From: Bryopsis sp. KO-2023
Taxonomy: Eukaryota; Chlorophyta; Ulvophyceae; Bryopsidales; Bryopsidaceae
Direction of reading: 5' to 3'
Length of the DNA stretch: 64,000 bases
Assembly: GCA_030272585.1 (NCBI GenBank)
Contig: BSYQ01000004.1
Span: forward strand, 5,084,001-5,148,000
In this document: piece by piece, positions 57,700 to 64,000 of the stretch
How positions within the stretch are numbered: position 1 is the stretch's first letter
Layout: each line of letters begins with the position of its first letter
The notes under the pieces: model-generated
Database searches by the model: none
What the model was told of the DNA's origin: nothing
The model's input: only the letters and a program-made list of their open reading frames with translations
Program-made: the position numbers and the translations under genes

Positions 57700-59130
57700 C
57701 CGCTTCGCTTCCTTGGGGACACGACAGCTGGGGAGGTTCAACAGCCTCGATCGAGAGCCCGGGACAGAAGGGACGAGTTGTTTACACCTGAGCCTGGATT
57801 TGTGGAGGGCGGAGAGGAACTGGGTGTTCCCCCCGATCGAGAACGTTCCCGAAGTCGCGAGACATCTCCTCCAGCACAATCTCCCGTGCCTGTTGTTGAC
57901 GCCGCACTGGGTGGATCGCTGGTGGCACCAAGAGCTCATGGCGGAAGCGACTCTGATCACGGTTCTGAGTCCTCATGCGGCGATGATTCTGCCAGGACGG
58001 TTCGGAGGGCAAGTGCCTCCAGGCGCGTGCTACTGGCGTTGGAGTGTTTTCAAGACGGGGATTGGCTTACCAGGCTGGTGACCGAGGGGTTCTCGGAGTA
58101 TTGGAGCGACAAAATTATCGAGCTCGGGCTGGAGCGCACGATGATTTTGGTTTCGCAGCGATTGGAAGCATTGGCAAGGTCCTCTCAAAAAGAAGTGAGA
58201 GGCAAATTTTTGAAGTTTTTGGTTTTCTGCCGTGGAGAAGGCTTCGAAGCATTCCCACCATCAGAAGGGGCGGTGCTGGCTTATGTCCATGCCTTGAAAT
58301 TGAGCGGTACAATCAAGGCAAGCAGCTCCCCCAACTATCTTTCTGCAATTTCGAGCTTGATGAGGCTCTTGGGGCACGACTTTACGGCTTTCACGTCGAT
58401 GGTAAACGGGGTGCTGACTGGGTGGGGCAAGGAAACCGCGCCCGAGGATGGAATCCACGCGTTTCCAGCAGCAACAATGGAGAGGTGTTTGGACGCCCTG
58501 ACCGATGCTACTCCTCTCGAGGTGTGGCGCGACGTGCTGTTGTGCACCACTATGTTTTTGTTTTTCAGTCGGTCTTGTTCTGGAGCTGGATTGTTGATGT
58601 CGGATATCACCGTTTTCGCGTCGGAGAACGCCATATTTTTCCGGGAGCGGTTTACGAAGAAGGTGGCAACCGATCCAGCACAGAAACGCATGCGGTTGCG
58701 GACATTGCGGAATCTGCCTACAGACCTGGTGGCACGGTATTTGGACTTTTTCGAGGCTCGCAATGCCGCATGGGCTGACCGACAGGAGCACTCGTCGTTT
58801 TGCTGGCAATTGCCTGGTGAGGCTCCCATCGCAACAGGAGCAGCTGTGAGAAAACGATTCGAGGCCCTGATGGCCTATTTTTCTGCCATCATTCCCCCTG
58901 GCAATTGGACGAGCCACTCGCTAAGGAAGGGAGGGGCCACAGCAGCAGTCCATGCGGGCATCCCCATGTGGAAGGTCCGTGCTTGGGGCCATTGGAGTCC
59001 GTCTTCCAAGGCTGTTTGGCGCTACGTGGACTTGACTGCCCCTGCTGACCCCTTTGGTTCCCGCTTGTTCGCGGGACTGGAGGCATCTACTGCCGCGCTG
59101 GTGAGCGAGGAGTCCCCGCCACCATCTTGA
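57700..59130 (+). CDS. Tyrosine recombinase of the element
   Basis: The frame open from 57013 overlaps the RNase H; the recombinase itself occupies about 58,090-59,060. An N-terminal helical (SAM-like) domain (FLKFLVFCRGEGFEAFPPSE) precedes the catalytic domain. That has the first arginine in FFSRSCSGAGLL, then HSLRKGGATAA (HxxR), the second histidine in AWGHWS and the nucleophile tyrosine in VWRYVDLT. This R-H-R-H-Y set would insert circular cDNA into the genome. It overlaps the preceding frame, as in DIRS elements. Confidence 0.85.
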   Translation, partial: PLRFLGDTTAGEVQQPRSRARDRRDELFTPEPGFVEGGEELGVPPDRERSRSRETSPPAQSPVPVVDAALGGSLVAPRAHGGSDSDHGSESSCGDDSARTVRRASASRRVLLALECFQDGDWLTRLVTEGFSEYWSDKIIELGLERTMILVSQRLEALARSSQKEVRGKFLKFLVFCRGEGFEAFPPSEGAVLAYVHALKLSGTIKASSSPNYLSAISSLMRLLGHDFTAFTSMVNGVLTGWGKETAPEDGIHAFPAATMERCLDALTDATPLEVWRDVLLCTTMFLFFSRSCSGAGLLMSDITVFASENAIFFRERFTKKVATDPAQKRMRLRTLRNLPTDLVARYLDFFEARNAAWADRQEHSSFCWQLPGEAPIATGAAVRKRFEALMAYFSAIIPPGNWTSHSLRKGGATAAVHAGIPMWKVRAWGHWSPSSKAVWRYVDLTAPADPFGSRLFAGLEASTAALVSEESPPPS

Positions 59131-59146
59131 CTGTTGATGGTTATGG

Positions 59147-59287
59147 GGCAAAATGATTATATCAAAACAATGGCTGTGGTTATTTGGACAATTCTGGTTT
59201 TTATTTAAAGATGCTGGTTTTTATTATCTTGTGTTCATGAGTGTTCGGTTCTGGGGTGGGTTTGCCCCAACGATTTCACGTCATAAA
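59147..59287 (+). repeat. Repeat B1 of the tyrosine-recombinase element
   Basis: 141 bp starting GGCAAAATGATTATATC and ending CGTCATAAA, repeated at 60068-60208 and, diverged and inverted, at 63507-63648. Confidence 0.9.
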
Positions 59288-59541
59288 TGGCATCAACGTA
59301 GTTGATAAGTTTATGCGGCAGTTGGGCTCTGGGCGGGTAAATTAGTGGCTGTGGAGGTACAGGGCTTAGCTGTACTCGTTTGAGTGGTCAGGATTTGATG
59401 GATGTATTGCTTGGTTCTGGTGCTGCCAAGTGGCAGTCAGACTCTTGATTTGTGGGGCTTTGAACGCAGCATTACATTTGTAGTGCTGCACAGCACGGAT
59501 ATAAGCAAGCCATTTCGTTTTGTTCTTCACTTTTCTGCTCT
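59287..59541 (+). repeat. Direct repeat A2 of the tyrosine-recombinase element
   Basis: Second copy of the 255-bp A repeat, joined directly to B1, as the split-repeat model requires for a circular intermediate. Confidence 0.9.
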
Positions 59542-59642
59542 CCCACCCACCCTCCCGGTCTATCGGATTTTTGTTTTAGTTAAAAACATTTGGATAATTA
59601 GGTTTTTGTCGCTTTCTGGCTCCGAAAAGCCAAACTGGGATA

Positions 59643-60051
59643 CCGTAAAAGTCTGAAAATAAGCCCCGGGCGTATAGAATAGTAAGCCCTGGAAAGGGGG
59701 CGTATACATGGGCAGGGGCTTATATTCGGGCAGGGGCGTATACAAGGATCGAAATAGATAACAATTACAAAACGTTAAAAACACGGAAATAACGAGCGAG
59801 AGAACGAGCGAGGCAGCCGCCCAACGGTAACGTCCAACCAGATCAGCGAACGAGCGGAGTGCAGCGAAGTGTGGCGTGCGACTTGGGAACACGTGACCGA
59901 CTTCGTCGATCCAGTAGATGAAATCGCGCCAAGGGGGCGTATACACGGACGGGGGCGTATACACGGACCACAAGTGTTGATTTTCGTACCGGGGCGTATA
60001 CACGGGGGGGGGGCGTTATTTGAGGGGGGGCTTATTTTCAGACTTTTACGG
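59643..60051. mobile_element. 409-bp MITE with TA target duplication and terminal inverted repeats
   Basis: Both ends read CCGTAAAAGTCTGAAAATAA inward and continue into GCCCC, at least 25 bp of perfect inverted repeat. It is flanked by TA on each side (59641-59642 and 60052-60053). The empty site, with a single TA, is present at 63663-63664 in the inverted related copy. Inside are several GGGGCGTATACACGG-like subrepeats pointing inward from both ends. There is no coding frame, so it moves with a transposase made elsewhere; the TA duplication suggests a Tc1/mariner-like or another TA-targeting superfamily. Confidence 0.88.
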
Positions 60052-60067
60052 TATTCTTCTAAGAGAA

Positions 60068-60208
60068 GGCAAAATGATTATATCAAAACAATGGCTGTGG
60101 TTATTTGGACAATTCTGGTTTTTATTTAAAGATGCTGGTTTTTATTATCTTGTGTTCATGAGTGTTCGGTTCTGGGGTGGGTTTGCCCCAACGATTTCAC
60201 GTCATAAA
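60068..60208 (+). repeat. Repeat B2, right end of the tyrosine-recombinase element
   Basis: 141 bp matching B1; the shared sequence stops at CGTCATAAA and the flank GGTGGATTT begins. Confidence 0.88.
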
Positions 60209-60442
60209 GGTGGATTTATTCGATTTGTTTGGACGGTTCGATTTGATGCTCGGCTTACATTGGCATCGTTATGCAATTAAGCGTTTGACTGTACCTACAT
60301 ACAAATGGGTATGTACCGGTATGAACTTGTGTGTCAACAAGGGACTCAACGGTGTATGTTTTGGCTACCAGAAGGTAGCACATCCCGTCTGAGGTGTGAT
60401 GGGTCTCGGTGGGGAAAACAGAAACAGAAACAGAAATTACAT

Positions 60443-60473
60443 GTTGCGAAGGGCCAATCCGCCCTGTTGCAAC
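60443..60473 (-). other. Conserved LINE 3' hairpin
   Basis: Arms GTTGC with GCAAC and AGGGC with GCCCT, separated by a small internal loop and closed by a 5-6 nt loop. It recurs whole at 42638, 43326 and 62084, and in part in the 45-bp insertion. It lies 7-8 nt from the tail and is the likely binding site for the LINE reverse transcriptase. Confidence 0.75.
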
Positions 60474-60733
60474 CACATACAATGTCTCAGCCATGTCCAA
60501 AAGTCCACAGAAGATGAAGTCTCCAATAAAACCCCAGTACAATCAACGAGAGACCCATCACTAAGGAATCAATGTATCAGAAAGTATTGCCAAAAAACGT
60601 TCCCAAGAAAAAGAAACCCGGAACACCAAGCAACAACCAAGAGGAGAGCGAAAACTACTGTCAAACGCCCACCACAAACGACCAACAAACAAAACGAAAC
60701 AAACAAACACAAAACAAACAAACAAAAACCACG

Positions 60734-61822
60734 TCACGGCTGAGCCTCAAGCCACTGAGCTCGAAAATCCAACGCCCGACGAAGGTAAACAGCCACCCGA
60801 TACTGACCCGGCAAATTGAACAAACGACGCAACGAAAACCCCGATTCAGACACAACCGATCCCACACGCAAACCAGAATACAACGGACAAAAGAACAGGA
60901 AATGCCGCTCGTTCTCAGCCGTCCTGTTGCCTTGCGACAAACAATAAGGACAGAAACGCTCGTGCAAAGGCACATCCCTCCGTAGCAGATCCGCCACGTC
61001 GATCTCCAAACCGTGCAAACGCGCACGAAAACGCACCCACACCGTCCGCAGCCCCACATCCTCGAAAGAAGACAGCGCTCTCGAGTAGCCGAACACCGGC
61101 TTGAACACGTTGTAAAACGCAACAATACGAGGATTTCCCGAACGAAGACGAGCCACAATGTCCGCCTTATACGCCGCGGTCCACGACGCAAGGTCCACTT
61201 CTCCAGATCCATCGAATCCAGGAGCAAATCGGCGCACCATATCCTTGAACAAAACCCACCAAGAGCGCTGAGAGACCGTGGCTTCCGATTGGAGCCAAAC
61301 GATCAACTGCCGAGCCGGATGGTCGACAGGCAAAGTCATCATACGATTCCAAAACCGAACCGCGTTCTTGTTGAAGTAGTAGAGGATCGGCAGAGCACCC
61401 ATCTCCAAATACACCACATTGCGAAGCGTCCTCACGGGAAGCCGCAACACCCGCTTTAGAAAACGAATCTGCAAACCGTTGAACGCATCCTTGTGCGCCT
61501 GAGTCAAGAAGAAGCACCAAACTGGCGCCGCATACTGAACCTTCCCCAAAACATACATGCGAAACAGAGACAGAAGCGTCTTCGGATCGCGAAGCCCCAG
61601 ATCCCCGGATCGAGCCAACAAGCGCCCCACCGCCGCCTGTCCGTTTTGCAGAGTCCTGTCGATATGATTTCCAAACACGTTCACGTTGCCCGGACCATCC
61701 TTGAAGAAAACTCCCAAATATTTCATCGTCGATTGCAGCTCCACATCCACACCGTTGAGAGACACAGTCGTGAGCCCCCGCGCATTCACCACCATCCCTT
61801 CCGTCTTTTTCTTTTTTTTCAT
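60734..61822 (-). CDS. C-terminal part of a LINE ORF2 (reverse transcriptase thumb, zinc knuckle)
   Basis: 362 open residues. The start has the post-catalytic motif MKYLGVFFKDGPG (the LGV block after the RT fingers/palm). There follows a helical thumb region with YVLGKVQYAAPVW, FLKRVLRLPVRTLRNVVYLE and SWWVLFKDMVRRF. Near the end a C2HC knuckle reads CPYC, then HFLFFCPLY. This layout is common to LINE ORF2 proteins outside the RT catalytic core. It shares about half its residues with the plus-strand fragment at 62.7-63.5 kb, which makes them two subfamilies of one LINE clade. The first lysine run may not be original coding sequence. Confidence 0.8.
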   Translation of the reverse strand: MKKKKKTEGMVVNARGLTTVSLNGVDVELQSTMKYLGVFFKDGPGNVNVFGNHIDRTLQNGQAAVGRLLARSGDLGLRDPKTLLSLFRMYVLGKVQYAAPVWCFFLTQAHKDAFNGLQIRFLKRVLRLPVRTLRNVVYLEMGALPILYYFNKNAVRFWNRMMTLPVDHPARQLIVWLQSEATVSQRSWWVLFKDMVRRFAPGFDGSGEVDLASWTAAYKADIVARLRSGNPRIVAFYNVFKPVFGYSRALSSFEDVGLRTVWVRFRARLHGLEIDVADLLRRDVPLHERFCPYCLSQGNRTAENERHFLFFCPLYSGLRVGSVVSESGFSLRRLFNLPGQYRVAVYLRRALDFRAQWLEAQP

Positions 61823-61829
61823 CCCTTCC

Positions 61830-62698
61830 GCTTTTTGACTTACTGACGATATGATGCCTATTTGCCTTTGTCAGACCTTGAGATTTCTACTGCAAGGGAA
61901 GCGGAAGATTCCAGCTTCCTGTTTCAGTGACTCTTTGGTGATCCCAGGCAATTAGATATCCTGACTATTTAGAGGATGTGCAATTTCCGTCTGGACTGCA
62001 ATATCCAATGTCAGTGCATTTGTCAAAGTCGCAATCAACCATAAAGGATTGACAAGAAACAGAAACAGAAACAGAAATTACATGTTGCGAAGGGCCAATC
62101 CGCCCTGTTGCAACCACATACAATGTCTCAGCCATGACAAGAAGGATAACCGATTGCCGGCTAATCATTGATCACTACAGGATGTGAGATGTATCATACG
62201 TCCATGATAACATCTATCCCATATTAATCACGCGACGTCTTGTTAAGTCGTTTATAGTCCTTTCTTGAAAGGTGATGGATCTAGAATCAGATTCTGAATC
62301 ATCATCAACAACCGATAAGCTACATGTCCCATACCACTTGCTTATCCAGTTTCTGAACTATGCACCGCCTTTAACCGACTCACGGATAACATGGTTGAGG
62401 ACTACTTGAAGATACACGATCGTCTGCTCAACCTTTCGAACATCTGTCAACACTAACCGGACGAAAACCGCACTGGGTTTGTCTTTGTCGGTTTGTGTGG
62501 TGATGCGAATTAGGTGATGTGGATGAAGTGTTTGTCTTCTACGGACCGTGACCTGCCTAAGCTCCTGCCTAGCAGGGTGGTTTGCCCTACGCAACTTGTA
62601 ATCCTTGTTTCCTTGTTTCCTGCCTAGCAACTGGGTCAGTCGTCCCGACATGTATGGGTCGGTAGGTGGGACGAAACCCCAAACCATTCGGTTTCGTT
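61830..62698 (+). repeat. Inverted repeat copy R2
   Basis: Reverse complement of R1 (53350-54123), with both the shared 45-bp insertion (62574-62618) and a private 76-bp one (62059-62134). It abuts the truncated 5' ends of the two oppositely directed LINE fragments exactly. Confidence 0.85.
62059..62134 (-). mobile_element. 76-bp LINE 3'-end micro-insertion with 9-bp target duplication
   Basis: Tail ACAGAA units, hairpin (62084-62114) and about 20 further bases, flanked by TGACAAGAA at 62050-62058 and 62135-62143. The other R copy has the empty site with a single TGACAAGAA (reverse complement near 53,910), so the event is dated after the duplication of R. Confidence 0.92.
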
Positions 62699-63510
62699 TG
62701 GTGGACACGATGTGTCGTTGCAGCGCACGCTCAAGTATTTGGGTGTGGTGTTTTACGATGGGCCTGGGGACGTCAACGTGTTTCGGGAGCATATTTCAAA
62801 GGTGTTGTGTGCGGGCAACGTGGCTGTTGGGCGTTTGCGTGCGAGGGCGTTTGAGATCGGTTTGAGGGCTCCACGGACTCTGGTGGCTCTCTTCAAGATG
62901 TACGTTTTGGGGAAGGTGCAGTATGCTGCGCCGGTTTGGGTGTTCTTTCTGACTCAGCAGCACAAGCGGGAGCTGAACGATCTGTTGGTGCGTTACCTAA
63001 AATCGGTGCTACGTCTTCCGACGAGGGCGCTGAAGAATTTCGTGTATTTGGAGTGTGGTGTTTTGCCGGTCACGTTTTATTTGTACCGGAACGCGTTGAA
63101 GTTTTGGAATCGCCTGATGCAATTGCCGGCGCCGCATCCCACGCGGGCGATGCTGTTCTGGTTGCGTGGTCAGCCGGATTCTCGGCGTTCTTGGTGGGTT
63201 CAGTTTCGTGATATGGTGAGACGCTTTGTTCCACAGTTCGATGGGTTTGTGGAGGTGGACGTGGCGACCTGGGCGCGTGCCTATAAGGCAGATATTGTGG
63301 GTCAATTGCGTTCCCGACATCCGCGTATCGTGGCGTATTATAATCGGTTCAAACCGACGTTTTGTTACACGAACGCGTTGTCTTCTTTTACGGATTTGGG
63401 TTTGCGTACGACTTGGGTGCGTTTTCGGGCTCGTCTTCACGGTTTGGAGATCGATGCTGTGGACTTGAGTGATAGAGACGTGCCTTTGAACGAGAGGTAT
63501 TGTCCGTTTA
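62699..63510 (+). mobile_element. LINE ORF2 fragment, second subfamily, truncated at both ends
   Basis: An open frame of about 270 residues with LKYLGVVFYDGPGDVN, YVLGKVQYAAPVW, YLKSVLRLPTRALKNFVYLE and SWWVQFRDMVRRF, parallel to the minus-strand LINE. It starts at the R2 border. It stops inside the zinc knuckle (ERYCP) where the next element's end begins, so neither catalytic domain nor 3' tail is present. Confidence 0.8.
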
Positions 63511-64000
63511 TGACGGAAAATCGTTGGGGCAGTCCCACCCAAGAACACGGACACACATGAACACTAGATAATAAAATACAACATCTTAAAATATAAACCA
63601 GAATTGTCCCAATAAACACAGCCATTGTTTTGATAGAATCATTTTGCCTTCTCAAAGAAGAATATCCCAGTTTGGCTTTTCGGAGCCAGAGAGCGACAAA
63701 AACCCATAAAATCCATAAAAACCCATTTATCCAAACTTCCTAATGTAATTCAAAAAGCCGATAGACCGGGCGGGTGGGTGGGAGAGCAGAAAAGTGAATA
63801 GCAAAACAAATGGCCCGCTTATATCCTTGCTGTGCAGCACTACAGTCGTACAGCGGTGCTGTGCTGTGCATTGTAATGCTGCAATCAGAACCGCACAAAC
63901 TAAATGTCTGACTGCCACCCTGGCAGCACCAGAACCACCGAATACGCAAATCAAATCCACTCAAACGAGTACAGGTAAGCCAAGTACCTCCACAACCACG
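63507..64000 (-). mobile_element. End of a second, diverged tyrosine-recombinase retroelement, cut by the window edge
   Basis: Inverted copy of the element's right end: B2 (63507-63648), linker (63649-63783) and about 217 bp of A2 (63784-64000). It is clearly diverged from the 55-60 kb element (many mismatches in B), so it is an older or different subfamily copy. It lacks the MITE. The rest lies beyond the window. Confidence 0.8.

Larger units (their letters stand above)
55064..60208 (+). mobile_element. Tyrosine-recombinase retrotransposon (DIRS order, Ngaro/PAT-like) with split direct repeats
   Basis: Layout: A1 (55064-55318), gag-like frame, reverse transcriptase and RNase H, tyrosine recombinase, B1 (59147-59287), A2 (59287-59541), linker, B2 (60068-60208). 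A1-genes-B1-A2-B2 is the split direct repeat plan of Ngaro/PAT-type elements; the inverted-repeat plan of DIRS1 itself is not seen, nor is a methyltransferase. A1 and A2 differ at about one of 255 bases and B1 and B2 at almost none, so it is young. A 409-bp MITE is inserted in the linker. There is no integrase and no target duplication, as expected for recombinase insertion. It looks whole or nearly so. Confidence 0.88.
60415..61829 (-). mobile_element. LINE (non-LTR retrotransposon), 5'-truncated
   Basis: Minus-strand element ending at a (TTTCTG)n tail (60415-60435). Its 3' UTR of about 300 bp carries the conserved hairpin (60443-60473). Upstream it has the C-terminal part of ORF2, and it stops abruptly where inverted repeat R2 begins. 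The catalytic part of the reverse transcriptase and the endonuclease are missing, so it cannot move by itself. About 85 bp left of the tail (to 60328) is also shared with 42,523-42,608. Confidence 0.85.

Overview
The window is nuclear DNA from a flagellated, intron-rich unicellular eukaryote, most likely an alga or a close relative. The genes have many short GT-AG introns (about 70-450 nt). They include a single-headed axonemal dynein heavy chain, which implies a motile flagellum. The first gene is the end of a DEAD-box helicase that most resembles the plant plastid RH50 type, which hints at a plastid. I cannot place the organism more precisely from sequence alone.

Left half (1-42 kb), host genes in order: 3' end of a DEAD-box RNA helicase (+); a divergent casein-kinase-1-like protein kinase (+); the mitochondrial import motor subunit TIM44 (+, 8 exons); a DNAH6-type inner-arm dynein heavy chain (-, about 17 kb and more than 40 exons); the queuosine salvage enzyme QNG1 (-, 7 exons), head-to-head with a divergent DDB1-family beta-propeller protein (+); an intronless UNC50 gene (+); a formate/nitrite transporter (+, 3 exons); and a small secreted protein built from repeated CxxC units (-, 3 exons). 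These are mostly unrelated housekeeping and flagellar genes. The only layout suggesting shared control is the 221-bp QNG1/DDB1 divergent promoter.

Right half (42-64 kb), a nest of retroelements. A Ty3/gypsy chromovirus (44,614-53,056, minus strand) has identical 473-bp LTRs, a 5-bp target duplication and an extra Cys/His-rich reading frame after pol. It lies inside an older repeat. A tyrosine-recombinase retroelement (DIRS/Ngaro/PAT class, 55,064-60,208) has split direct repeats A1-genes-B1-A2-B2 and carries a 409-bp TA-flanked MITE; the empty site for that MITE is present in a second, inverted copy at the right edge. Two LINE reverse-transcriptase fragments (60.4-61.8 kb minus, 62.7-63.5 kb plus) flank one copy of a 0.8-kb inverted repeat whose partner lies at 53.35-54.12 kb.

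The most interesting signal is a short LINE 3'-end module: a conserved two-part hairpin followed by a short tandem tail. It occurs at several places in the right half, including two insertions of only 45 and 76 bp with clean target-site duplications. These show which sequence the LINE machinery recognises. They also allow insertion events to be ordered in time.
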